Below are positions 8,326 to 16,395 of a DNA stretch of 43,653 nucleotides, in pieces. The stretch comes from Avisuccinivibrio sp964424565 (GTDB taxonomy: Bacteria; Pseudomonadota; Gammaproteobacteria; Enterobacterales; Succinivibrionaceae). A program made the position numbers and the translations under genes. Every line of letters begins with the position of its first letter. The stretch's first letter is position 1. Under the pieces are notes generated by a model. It ran no database searches. It was not told the DNA's origin and saw only the letters and a list, made by a program, of their open reading frames with translations. Location: NCBI GenBank assembly GCA_964424565.1, contig CAYRIZ010000014.1, positions 1 through 43,653 of the forward strand, written 5' to 3'.

Positions 8326-9783
8326 TCAGCGACGGCAGCAGCAGCGGCCGGCGCCCATCTGAGCGAGATCGGCCTCGGTGGTCTCATCTCCTATGAAGAT
8401 CACTTCAGTGCCGGTCAGCTTGGCAAACAAAGCTATGTCCTCGCGGGTCAGCACATTGGAGACCACGCTGTGGTGGGCACCGCCGGCATAGCACCAGGCG
8501 GCAGTACCGATCTGGAAGTTGGGCTTGTGACGGTACATGATGCGGGCCACCGGCAGCTTGGGCATGGGCTGAGGCTGCTTGACCAGCTCTATGTCGGCGC
8601 AGATCAGGCGGAAGTGAGTACCCATATCCACCATGGTGACCTGAATGCCGTCACCCTCACAGCCGTCGAAAATTAAACGGGCAGGATCTTCCTTGCCGCC
8701 TATGCCCAGGGGCAGTACATCGATCTCCGGTTTGGTGGAGGCAAAGGTTACCGGCACCTCGAGCATGTGGGAGGCCAGCTCCAGCTCCTGACCAGGGGTC
8801 AGATCATAGGTGTAGTCCTCAATAAAGCCGGTGTTGCCGCCGCGGCCTTCAGCCATCTTCATCAGGACGGCGGACAGGGCGGAGATCTTGTAGTCACCCT
8901 CAGGACCAAAGCCTACACCCTTGCCCATCAGATCCTGTACGGCCAGACCAGGCAGCTGCTTTAAGCCGTGCAGATCCTGGAAGGTGTCGGCAAAGGCGCC
9001 CACGCCATTGTCCTTGAGGAATTTTTCCAGAGCCACACCGTATTTGGCCTGCTCGCGCACGGCGGCAATATTGGTGGTCTTCATGGTGTACTTGGACTCG
9101 TACTCTGCCATCTTGGCGTCGATTTCCTCCTCGGTCACGGCGTTGATGATGGCCACGAGATCGCCTACGGCAAAGTAGTTGCACTCCCAGCCGTAGCGGA
9201 TCTGGCTTTCCACGCGGTCGCCGTCGGTTACGGCCACTTCACGCATGTTGTTGCCAAAGGAGGCTACCTTAAGGTGTTTGGAGAAGTTGATGGCCCGGGC
9301 CACGTCCAGGAACTTGGAGATCTTCTTCACTACATCGGCATGCTCATAGTAGCCGGCTATAACCTGATGCGGGATCCCCATACGGGCTACGATAAAGCCG
9401 TACTCTCTGTCGCCGTGGGCTGCCTGATTTAAGTTCATGAAGTCCATGTCTATGCTGTCATAGGGCAGCTTCTCATTGGCCTGAGTGTGCAGGTGCAGCA
9501 GAGGCTTGCGCAGTTCCTGCAGGCCCTTGATCCACATCTTGGCAGGTGAGAAGGTGTGCATCCAGGTCATCACGGCTATGCACTCATCATCGCAGGAAGC
9601 CTGGCGCATCACCTGAATGCAGGAATCGGAGTTGATGACGGTGGGCATCAGCTCCACCTTGACCTGGTGGCCGAGTTTTTCATTGAAGAAAGCGGTCATG
9701 CGGGCGGCGTCTGCAGCCACCTGCTTTAAGCACTCATCACCGTAGAGATCCTGGGAACCTACCACAAAATATAACTTATCCAT
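8326..9783 (-). CDS. araA: L-arabinose isomerase AraA
   Basis: Converts L-arabinose to L-ribulose with a divalent metal, in the cytosol. The start MDKLYFVVGSQDLYG, the central MTWMHTFSPAKMW, GPEGDYK (metal Glu), FIEDYTY (second Glu), ASHMLEV (His) and the GGAHHSVVS block near residue 440 are AraA hallmarks. It has 485 residues against about 500 in E. coli. The last 16 residues (EADLAQMGAGRCCCRR) do not resemble the usual ending with L-R-W-N, see findings. An ATG at 9781-9783 has TAGGAG 11 bases upstream. It is the last gene of the importer operon; 116 bases with small inverted repeats separate it from the permease. araB and araD are not in the window. Confidence 0.92.
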   Translation of the reverse strand: MDKLYFVVGSQDLYGDECLKQVAADAARMTAFFNEKLGHQVKVELMPTVINSDSCIQVMRQASCDDECIAVMTWMHTFSPAKMWIKGLQELRKPLLHLHTQANEKLPYDSIDMDFMNLNQAAHGDREYGFIVARMGIPHQVIAGYYEHADVVKKISKFLDVARAINFSKHLKVASFGNNMREVAVTDGDRVESQIRYGWECNYFAVGDLVAIINAVTEEEIDAKMAEYESKYTMKTTNIAAVREQAKYGVALEKFLKDNGVGAFADTFQDLHGLKQLPGLAVQDLMGKGVGFGPEGDYKISALSAVLMKMAEGRGGNTGFIEDYTYDLTPGQELELASHMLEVPVTFASTKPEIDVLPLGIGGKEDPARLIFDGCEGDGIQVTMVDMGTHFRLICADIELVKQPQPMPKLPVARIMYRHKPNFQIGTAAWCYAGGAHHSVVSNVLTREDIALFAKLTGTEVIFIGDETTEADLAQMGAGRCCCRR

Positions 9784-9899
9784 ATTAGATAAAACTCCTA
9801 TACTACGCCGGACTGCGGAGCCGGCTGAAATTCACTGCAGCAGAACTTCTGCAGCCGGGCCGGAAAACTGGGACCGGCTGCTTTCTGCCTGTCTGAAAC

Positions 9900-10862
9900 T
9901 TACTTAATCACCTGCAGGGTCTTTCTGTCTGCGAAGATGAACACGAAGGTCAGGAAGATGACGCCCTGTATGAGCTGCATCATCTGCGTGCTGAAACCCA
10001 TCATGGTCAGACCGGAGGTTAAGATCACATACAGCAGGGAACCTACCACGCAGCAGCCGAAGCGGCACATGGCACCGCCGGATATGGGCATGCCGCCGAG
10101 CACCAGGGCGATCAGGATCTGAATTTCCAGCTGATTGCCGCCGGAGGAGGTCACCGAGCCTACCTTGATGGCACTCATGAAGGCGGCAAAGCCGGTGATG
10201 GCGCCGGAGAGCACATAGACCATGAACTTGACCAGATCGGTGCGGATACCGGCAAAGCGGGCAGCCATTTCACCGGCGCCTATGGCCTTGAGATAGGTAC
10301 CGAACTTGGTGTGCACATAGCAGATGTAGCCTATGACTATTACTATGGCGGTGCAGACTACCTTGAAGGTGGTGGTATCCATCATGATGAGGGAGGAAGA
10401 GCCGCCTACCGGAGCCTCGGTGGTCAGGAACTTGATCAGACCGCGGAACAGGAACATGGTACATATGGTCACAATGAAGGATTTAATCTTCAAATTGACG
10501 TAGAAGAAGGCGTTCACCGCTCCTATGGCCGCACCGGTCACTATGCCGCCTGCTATGGCCAGCGGAATGCTGTAGTGCGAGAGAATGCAGATCACTATGG
10601 CCGACAGTCCCAATATGGAGCCCTGGGAGAAGTCCAGGCCGCCCATGTTCATGATGAAGAACACGCCCATGGAGGCAATCATGATCACATAGACCTGTGA
10701 CAGCGCCAGCGGCAGGAATCTGAGCAGGCGGCCGTTGGTCAGGAAGTTGAACAGCACAAACATGATGACGAGGCCGGCTATAGGCAGCAGGGCGCGCAAC
10801 AGCTTGACCTTGTTGCGTTTGAGCAATTGCTGTTCTTTGGAGGTATTTACAGAATCAGTCAT
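9900..10862 (-). CDS. Sugar ABC transporter permease (second of two)
   Basis: Inner-membrane permease of the ribose/arabinose/galactofuranose type (BPD_transp_2 family), 320 aa with about eight to ten hydrophobic segments. Recognisable are FFIMNMGGLDFSQGSILGLSA, the EAA-like loop AARFAGIRTDLVKF and IQILIALVLGGMPISGG. It pairs with the permease encoded at 12419-13366; heterodimeric permeases are typical of the YtfT/YjfF arrangement. The ATG (10860-10862) lies 14 bases after the ATPase stop and is preceded by AAGGAG, so translation is tightly linked. Substrate is inferred from araA immediately downstream. Confidence 0.9.
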   Translation of the reverse strand: MTDSVNTSKEQQLLKRNKVKLLRALLPIAGLVIMFVLFNFLTNGRLLRFLPLALSQVYVIMIASMGVFFIMNMGGLDFSQGSILGLSAIVICILSHYSIPLAIAGGIVTGAAIGAVNAFFYVNLKIKSFIVTICTMFLFRGLIKFLTTEAPVGGSSSLIMMDTTTFKVVCTAIVIVIGYICYVHTKFGTYLKAIGAGEMAARFAGIRTDLVKFMVYVLSGAITGFAAFMSAIKVGSVTSSGGNQLEIQILIALVLGGMPISGGAMCRFGCCVVGSLLYVILTSGLTMMGFSTQMMQLIQGVIFLTFVFIFADRKTLQVIK

Positions 10863-10876
10863 TTCAAGCTCCTTTA

Positions 10877-12400
10877 TTAAACCATCATTTCAATCAGCTT
10901 GTGCTCATCGAGATCGGGAGATCTGAGGATCTCGCCGTTGAGCCTGCCTTCCTTCATGATGATGATGCGGTCGCACATACCAATGAGCTCCATCAGCTCT
11001 TCTGAGATCATGATGATGGACTTGCCTGACTTTCTCATCTTATCCATCAGCTGATAGATATCCTGCTTGACCTTGATGTCTATACCGCGTGTAGGGCTGT
11101 CGAGCACCACAATATCGGAATCCCTGCCTATCCAGCGGGCCAGCACCACTTTCTGCTTGTTGCCGCCGGAGAGTTCGCCCACGAACTGATCGGTGGCCAC
11201 CATTTTGACCGACATTTCCTCGGCAAACTTCTGGGCAAAGGCCTTGACGGCCGGCCAGTTGACTATGGGACCAAAGCGGGTCAGTTTGTCCAGGGACGGC
11301 AGCGCTATGTTGTCGCGTATGCTCTGATTGATGACTATGCTTTCATTGTCACGATCCTTGGAGGTGTAGGCTATGGAGTGTTTGATGGCCTGCGGAATAT
11401 TGGTGATGTTGGTACCGTCGGCCAGCAGCACCTGACCCTCGCGGTCGTAGCTGGCGCCGAATATGGCCTTGCCTATTTCGTGCATGCCGGACTCGGACAA
11501 ACCGCCGAAGCCCAGAATTTCACCGCGGTGCAGCTCGAAGCTGACATCGTAGATCAGGTTGGGCACGGTCACGTTCTTGACTGAAAGCACCACTTCATCG
11601 GATATGGGTTCACCGTAGTCATTGCGGTAGTATTTGCCGGTCACTTCACGGCCCACCATCAGGCGCTTCAAGTCATTTTCGGTTACATCCCGGCTCTTGA
11701 CCGTGTCTATATACACACCGTCGCGCAGTATGGTAATGGTGTCCGACTTCTCCAGGATCTCAGGCAGGTCGTGGGAAATGAAGATCACCGTATTGCCTTC
11801 TTCCCGGATGCGGTTCATGTGCTTGTAGAGCACTTCACGGCCTTCCTGGGACAAGGCGGTGGTGGTTTCGTCAATCACCACAATCTTGGGATGAAAATAA
11901 GTGGCCTTGACTATTTCGATTAATTTTCTGTCCTCGAAATTGTAGTCATCCACCATGGAGGAAGCCTTGATGTTGTCAAAGCCGTACTCCTTGAGCAGAC
12001 GGTTGGCCTCGGCATTCATTTTGGCAGTGTTTCTGAAACCTGCCGTAATGAAGCGATCCTCGTGGCCTAAGAAAATATTCTCGGCTACGGTAAGGCCTGA
12101 GAGGGTGCCCAGTTCCTGCACAATGATGGAAATGCCCATGTTGTTGGCATCCACCTGATTTTTGGGATGAATATCCTCACCGTCGAGGATGAAATTGCCG
12201 GTCTCCATGGGATAGATGCCGGTGAGCATATTGGTCAGGGTGGACTTGCCTGAGCCGTTCTCACCTATCAGGGCATGCACTTCACCCTTGTTGATGGTAA
12301 AGGACACATTCTTCAGGGCGCGGGTAATACCGAAGGTCTTGCTGATGTCCCTGACTTCCAGTCTCACCTGATTTGCAGAGCTGCTGATGTTTTCTTTCAT
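10877..12400 (-). CDS. Sugar ABC transporter ATP-binding protein, two fused nucleotide-binding domains
   Basis: RbsA/YtfR-type ATPase of 507 aa that drives the two permeases. Domain 1 (about 10-240) has a good Walker A GENGSGKST (46-54), a Walker B with catalytic Glu (VVIDETTTAL, about 172-182) and SHD, but its signature is degenerate (YNFEDRKLIEI instead of LS-G-Q). Domain 2 (about 255-500) has a decayed Walker A (GGLSESGMHE), a perfect signature LSGGNKQK (about 410-417), and LDSPTRG (433-439), where Ser replaces the usual catalytic Glu. One composite site therefore appears competent and the other dead. It lies 15 bases after the first permease and 14 before the second, all on the minus strand. 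Confidence 0.93.
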   Translation of the reverse strand: MKENISSSANQVRLEVRDISKTFGITRALKNVSFTINKGEVHALIGENGSGKSTLTNMLTGIYPMETGNFILDGEDIHPKNQVDANNMGISIIVQELGTLSGLTVAENIFLGHEDRFITAGFRNTAKMNAEANRLLKEYGFDNIKASSMVDDYNFEDRKLIEIVKATYFHPKIVVIDETTTALSQEGREVLYKHMNRIREEGNTVIFISHDLPEILEKSDTITILRDGVYIDTVKSRDVTENDLKRLMVGREVTGKYYRNDYGEPISDEVVLSVKNVTVPNLIYDVSFELHRGEILGFGGLSESGMHEIGKAIFGASYDREGQVLLADGTNITNIPQAIKHSIAYTSKDRDNESIVINQSIRDNIALPSLDKLTRFGPIVNWPAVKAFAQKFAEEMSVKMVATDQFVGELSGGNKQKVVLARWIGRDSDIVVLDSPTRGIDIKVKQDIYQLMDKMRKSGKSIIMISEELMELIGMCDRIIIMKEGRLNGEILRSPDLDEHKLIEMMV

Positions 12401-12415
12401 ATTCTGTGCTCCCCC

Positions 12416-13366
12416 TTACTTCACTATCTCGCCCTTGCTCACCTTGGTGGTCAGGGTAATGATGATCAGTAATGCCAGACCGGTGATCACGTCCTGAATT
12501 GCAGTAGGTGCACCCAGGGAAATAAAGCCGAAGAAGATGATGTTGACCACAAACTCACCCAAAATAATGGCCTGCAGCGGAATGCCGTATTTCATGAAGG
12601 CCAGGCCGAAGAAGCAGCCCATGGTGGGAATGAAGTTGCGGCTCATTGAGGCCATGCCGGTCACGGCTACCATGGAGGAGCCGTAGCTGATGGTCAGCAC
12701 AGCCATGGCACCAAAGAAGGCGCCACTCAGTACAAAGGCCAGCACCTTGTACTTGTCTACATTGATGCCCATGTTCTTGGCCACAAATTCATTGGAGCCT
12801 ATGGCGTAGGTGTAGGTGCCGAATTTGGTGTAGTTCAAAATCAGCCAGGCCAGCACAAAGGTGATCACCGCCAGGATGATGTTGCCGGGCATCTGGCCCA
12901 GAGCGCGCAGATTGGAAGGCAGCGTCTGCTCTATGCCGCCTGCCATGTAGTTGGCCAGGGACTCATAAATCAAGGCCAGGCCTGCCGTCACAATCATGGA
13001 CGGAATGCGCAGCTTGACATAAAAAAGGCCGTTGCACAGACCCACCAGACTGCCGCAGAGCACTGCACCTATAACCAGGCCGGGGTAACCCATCCCAAAG
13101 GTGTTGGCCAGCTGACAGCCTATGATGGATGACAAAATGATGTTGGCACCGATGGAGAAGTCAAACAGACCCATGTCCATCACGAAGTAGAAGCCCACAG
13201 CACCCACGGTCACAATCAAACTGGCCTGGAAGTAGGCCAGCATATTTTCAGCGGAACCAAAATTGTGAGGCGTCAGTAACTTGAATATAAGCCAGGACAG
13301 CACCACCAGGCCAATCAGTACGATATAGCCCTTGGTTGCGCCTGACAGGTTTTTAAAAGCGTTCAT
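12416..13366 (-). CDS. Sugar ABC transporter permease (first of two)
   Basis: Inner-membrane permease of about 316 aa, first gene of the importer operon. It has eight or more hydrophobic segments and the family blocks FYFVMDMGLFDFSIGANI and AKNMGINVDKYKVLAF (EAA-like cytosolic loop). The closest naming model is the YjfF/YtfT pair of E. coli. I place the start at the ATG 13364-13366 (MNAFKNLSG), with GGAAGG about 10 bases upstream; an in-frame TTG lies nine codons earlier. Its promoter and operator are about 100 bases upstream, and a long A/T-rich inverted repeat lies in the mRNA leader. Confidence 0.9.
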   Translation of the reverse strand: MNAFKNLSGATKGYIVLIGLVVLSWLIFKLLTPHNFGSAENMLAYFQASLIVTVGAVGFYFVMDMGLFDFSIGANIILSSIIGCQLANTFGMGYPGLVIGAVLCGSLVGLCNGLFYVKLRIPSMIVTAGLALIYESLANYMAGGIEQTLPSNLRALGQMPGNIILAVITFVLAWLILNYTKFGTYTYAIGSNEFVAKNMGINVDKYKVLAFVLSGAFFGAMAVLTISYGSSMVAVTGMASMSRNFIPTMGCFFGLAFMKYGIPLQAIILGEFVVNIIFFGFISLGAPTAIQDVITGLALLIIITLTTKVSKGEIVK

Positions 13367-13399
13367 AAATGATCTACCTTCCCTGCTTAACAAAGTCGG

Positions 13400-13434
13400 T
13401 TTTTTTAAAGCCTCAGCGGCGTGCTTTAAAAAAA
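13400..13434 (-). repeat. Perfect 12-bp inverted repeat in the operon leader
   Basis: TTTTTTTAAAGC (13400-13411) and GCTTTAAAAAAA (13423-13434) are exact reverse complements around an 11-base GC-rich loop. The structure lies between the promoter (-10 at 13464-13469) and the permease start, so it would be in the 5' leader of the importer mRNA. It lacks a GC-rich stem followed by Us on the minus strand and is not a standard terminator. Confidence 0.8.
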
Positions 13435-13463
13435 CAGCTCCGTCCTAATATTGGACATAATAA

Positions 13464-13492
13464 ATTGTAGAAATCGGCATGATGCATGTCAC
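13464..13492 (-). promoter_or_regulatory. Sigma70-type promoter of the sugar importer operon
   Basis: On the minus strand, GTGACA (13487-13492, 5/6 to TTGACA) and TACAAT (13464-13469, 5/6 to TATAAT) are separated by exactly 17 bases. The LacI-type palindrome abuts and overlaps the -35 by one base. A transcript would start near 13457, leaving a leader of about 90 bases. Confidence 0.75.
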
Positions 13493-13505
13493 GTAAACGT
13501 TTACG
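13492..13505. promoter_or_regulatory. LacI/GalR-type operator palindrome
   Basis: CGTAAACGTTTACG is a perfect 14-bp palindrome with the central CG typical of LacI-family operators. It overlaps the edge of the importer -35 box and lies about 517 bp from the divergent binding-protein gene. Repression by blocking RNA polymerase is the natural reading; the regulator is unknown. Confidence 0.8.
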
Positions 13506-14021
13506 GGAATTTAATATGTGTCACGTTTTTGCAAATATTTAGCCCTTAATTTTGATGAACTTCACAGTTTTCACTGTATAAGGCTGGCAGCAGGCATTGC
13601 GGCCTCTTTGCCTATATTTATGGGTTTATTACCTTGAATTTCAATCATTAATCAGGCGGAGGGCGGTGGTGTGCACGTTTGCATATTTGCAGTCAGGATT
13701 GAGGCTGCAGCCCCGGATGTCATATAAATGCTCCGCAAATTACTGCCGTAAATGTTTGCAATTTTGCGATGCAGGTTGGAATTTTTGAAATTGGATTTTT
13801 CCTTTAAAATCAACGGTTTTCAAAGTTAAATAATTGATTTTAAAGCATTTTATTTGCACCCTGCCGCCCCCTGCAGTCCCTGAATTTTGTGATCTGTGTA
13901 CTTTAATTTGTCGACGGCAAATCAGTAATATCTGCTGCAGGGGATTTGCTGCGGGCTTCCTGCACGCTTTGGGAATCAGGCAAGTCGTCAATCAAATAAG
14001 GGAATAAGGGAAGGTTTATCG
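13506..14021. other. Long divergent control region before the binding-protein gene
   Basis: Between the operator and the binding-protein ATG there is no convincing gene. The region is AT-rich, notably about 13780-13855. It contains an ACAGT-TTTC-ACTGT inverted repeat (13564-13577), an imperfect operator-like site GTAAATGTTTGC (13747-13758), and a twofold AATAAGGG repeat just before the start. A good -35/-10 pair for the binding-protein gene was not identified. Confidence 0.6.
13747..13758. promoter_or_regulatory. Possible second, imperfect LacI-type operator
   Basis: GTAAATGTTTGC matches the core of the perfect operator GTAAACGTTTAC at 10 of 12 positions. It lies about 254 bp centre-to-centre from that operator, in the same divergent region, so DNA looping is conceivable. 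Sequence similarity is the only evidence. Confidence 0.35.
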
Positions 14022-15146
14022 ATGAAATTAAAGAAGTTAGCACTCTATGTAGCCGGCGCCGTACTGGCTGTCAGCACCACCAGCGCTATGGCCATTGAGA
14101 ACTCAGACATCAAGATCGGCGTTTCCATCTGGTCATCCACCGACGTGCTGGGCTCACAGTGCAAGCGCATCCTGGACGCCGCCTCCAATGCTCTGGGTGT
14201 CAGGATTCAGTATGTAGACCAGGCTCACGTCTCCGAGAGGGTAACTGCTTCCGTGGAGCAGCTGGTAGCTTCAGGCTGCCAGGGCATTATCATCTGCAAC
14301 TCTGCCGACACCGAGATGATTTCCGCCATCAGAACCGCCAATGCCAATGAAGTCTACCTGGCCCAGTTCTTCCGCATCATCTCCAAGGATGCCAATCCTG
14401 CCATTTATGAAATGGCCACCAATTCACCCTACTTCATTGGTGCCGTACACGAAAACGAGCCTGAAAACGGCCAGCATCTGGTGCAGATGCTGCTCGACCG
14501 CGGCTGCCGCAACATAGGTCTGATCGGCTGGGAACAGGGCGACGCCACCTGGCTGGGCCGCTGGGAAGGCTACACTGCCGGCGTCAAGGCCTGGAACGAG
14601 GCTCATCCTGATGATCAGGCCATTATCTCCGATCCGCAGTATGCCGGTACTTCCTCTGAAGGCGGTTCCAAGGCTGCTGAAGCTCTGATGGCTGCCAATC
14701 CCAAACTGGATGCCTTAATTCCGGCCGGTGGCGGCGGTGACCCTCTGCTCGGCGCCATTGCCGCTGTGGAGCGTGCCGGCAAGACCCAGAGCGTTTCCAT
14801 AGTATCCACCGACTTCCTGCCTGATCTGGGCGAGAGACTGGCCAACGGCTCCATGGCCGGTCAGTCCGGCGGTCACTACTGCGATCCGCTGATTGCCTTC
14901 TTAATGGTCTACAATGCCATCAAGGGCAATTACACCGACTTTGAAGGCAAATTTGAAGACGTCAACTTCCCTTACCTCTATGTCAGCTCTCCTGATGACT
15001 ACGGTGACTACGACAAGTACTTTGTACAGCAGCTGCCCTACACCGCAGAAGAGCTGGTCGGACTGTCCAACCTGTCTCTGGAAGACCTGAAGGCTGCCGC
15101 CGCCAAGCTGTCCATTGAGGACGCTGCCGCCCGCGCCGGCCACTAA
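14022..15146 (+). CDS. Periplasmic sugar-binding protein of the ABC importer
   Basis: Exported solute receptor, 374 aa. A signal peptide is clear: positive MKLKK, a hydrophobic stretch, and cleavage after AMA (about residue 24). The mature part begins IKIGVSIWSSTDVLGSQC, the first strand of a type I periplasmic-binding fold (Peripla_BP_4-like); GIIICNSADTEMI and GLIGWEQGDATWLGRWEGY mark later strands. It is transcribed away from its presumed partner permeases and ATPase. AAGGGAAGG about 8 bases before the ATG is a good ribosome site. Having its own transcription unit would let the receptor be made in excess over the membrane parts. Ligand is probably L-arabinose by context. Confidence 0.9.
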   Translation: MKLKKLALYVAGAVLAVSTTSAMAIENSDIKIGVSIWSSTDVLGSQCKRILDAASNALGVRIQYVDQAHVSERVTASVEQLVASGCQGIIICNSADTEMISAIRTANANEVYLAQFFRIISKDANPAIYEMATNSPYFIGAVHENEPENGQHLVQMLLDRGCRNIGLIGWEQGDATWLGRWEGYTAGVKAWNEAHPDDQAIISDPQYAGTSSEGGSKAAEALMAANPKLDALIPAGGGGDPLLGAIAAVERAGKTQSVSIVSTDFLPDLGERLANGSMAGQSGGHYCDPLIAFLMVYNAIKGNYTDFEGKFEDVNFPYLYVSSPDDYGDYDKYFVQQLPYTAEELVGLSNLSLEDLKAAAAKLSIEDAAARAGH

Positions 15147-15179
15147 TTCGCCAACATTATTTAGTTTCAGTCAACCAGG

Positions 15180-15206
15180 ATCCGGTCCTCAGGGGCCGGA
15201 TTTTTG
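15180..15206 (+). terminator. Terminator after the binding-protein gene
   Basis: ATCCGGTCC and GGGCCGGAT form a 9-pair stem (one G-T) around TCAG, followed by five Ts. It lies 34 bases after the stop codon. Confidence 0.9.
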
Positions 15207-15241
15207 GTCTCCCCACCACCCACAGCCGGTCTGGGCCCTTC

Positions 15242-15270
15242 TTTAAAAAGCCACCTGCGGCGACTATAAT
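15242..15270 (+). promoter_or_regulatory. Promoter of ppaC
   Basis: TTTAAA (15242-15247) and a consensus TATAAT (15265-15270) are 17 bases apart. They lie just after the previous terminator and 41 bases before the ppaC ATG. Confidence 0.7.
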
Positions 15271-15310
15271 AACCACACTTGAGTTTTTTGATTAATTTGA
15301 GGTTTTTTCC

Positions 15311-16228
15311 ATGACCGCACTGGTATTAGGCCACAAGAATCCGGATACTGATTCCATAGTGGCAGCCCTGGCTGCTGCCAATCTCTACCGCGGACGCGGC
15401 ATTGACGTCAAGCCCGTCGCCCAGGGTGAACCTGCCCCTGAAACCGCCTTTGTCCTCAAGACCTTTAATCTGGCTGCCCCTGAGGTAGTTTCCTCCGTGG
15501 CCGGCGCTGATGTATATTTGGTGGACTTCTCCGACCTGGCCCAGGCTCCGGCTGATTTTGCCGAGGCCAACCTGCTGGGCATTGTCGATCACCACAAGCT
15601 GGGTGATGTGACCTCCGTCGCTCCGGTAGAGTGCTACATTCAGCCTGTAGGCTGCTCCAACACCGTGCTCAAGTTCCTGCACGATCTCTATCAGGTGGAA
15701 ATCAGCCCTGAGCTGGCCGGTGCCATGCTCTGCGCCATTCTGTCCGACACCGTGCTCTTCAAGAGCCCTACCTGCACCGAGGCCGACCGCAAGGCCGCCG
15801 CTGAGCTGGCCGCCATAGCCGGTGTGGAGGACATGCAGGCTCTGGGTATGGACATGTTCAAGGCCAAGAGCAACCTGGACGGTGCCACCCCGCGCGAACT
15901 GATTTTCCGTGACTTCAAGGACTTTGACATGTCCGGCTGCAAGGTAGGCATAGGCCAGCTGGAGCTGACCTCCCTGGAGATGATCAGCCCCGAGCTGAAG
16001 GCCGCCTTAAAGGCTGAGCTGGAAGTGATCAAGTCCGAGGGCCGTCACTCCGCCCTGCTGGTCCTCACCGATGTGATGGAGGAAGGCTCCGAGCTGCTGC
16101 TGAGCTCCGACGATCCTGCCGTGATCACCACTGCTCTGAACACCACCCTGTCCGACAAGATGTGGCTGCCTGGTGTCATGAGCCGCAAGAAGCAGGTGGT
16201 GCCTTTCCTGGAGAAGGCTTTCAAGTAA
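15311..16228 (+). CDS. ppaC: Manganese-dependent inorganic pyrophosphatase
   Basis: Family II pyrophosphatase of 305 aa that hydrolyses pyrophosphate to phosphate in the cytosol, pulling biosynthetic reactions forward. The DHH domain shows GHKNPDTDSI (metal His and two Asp), VDFSD and VDHHKLGD; the C-terminal DHHA2 domain ends with SRKKQVVP, the substrate-binding RKKQ motif. There are no CBS domains, so this is the short, unregulated form. GAGG lies 8 bases before the ATG. The gene stands alone between two terminators. Family II enzymes occur mostly in Firmicutes and some anaerobic gammaproteobacteria. Confidence 0.95.
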   Translation: MTALVLGHKNPDTDSIVAALAAANLYRGRGIDVKPVAQGEPAPETAFVLKTFNLAAPEVVSSVAGADVYLVDFSDLAQAPADFAEANLLGIVDHHKLGDVTSVAPVECYIQPVGCSNTVLKFLHDLYQVEISPELAGAMLCAILSDTVLFKSPTCTEADRKAAAELAAIAGVEDMQALGMDMFKAKSNLDGATPRELIFRDFKDFDMSGCKVGIGQLELTSLEMISPELKAALKAELEVIKSEGRHSALLVLTDVMEEGSELLLSSDDPAVITTALNTTLSDKMWLPGVMSRKKQVVPFLEKAFK

Positions 16229-16257
16229 GCCTCCTGCAGGCCCACTATCTGTTTCAT

Positions 16258-16291
16258 CAGCCGCAGCCTGCAGTGTCTGCGGCTGTTTTTT
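16258..16291 (+). terminator. Terminator after ppaC
   Basis: CAGCCGCAG and CTGCGGCTG form a perfect 9-pair stem with a 10-base loop and six Ts after it, 29 bases after the stop codon. Confidence 0.92.
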
Positions 16292-16395
16292 GCCGCCCGC
16301 CCGATCTGCGGCCTGAATTTTCTCTTACAGCAATAAACCAACCCTTGTCTGTCTGAGGCAGACAGTCCCCAGACAGAAACCTTTGTGAGTGCATC

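Noticed and set aside
9810..9890. Attenuator between the second permease and araA
   Set aside because: Short CTGCAG-type inverted repeats are present but no stem followed by a T-run could be drawn with confidence.
13597..13788. 63-residue frame in the divergent control region
   Set aside because: Starts from a poor context, no Shine-Dalgarno, AT-rich region with regulatory features; cannot be supported as a gene.
13886..13903. CRP-like site around TGTGATCTGTG
   Set aside because: Only the left half matches; the right half lacks TCACA at the required spacing.
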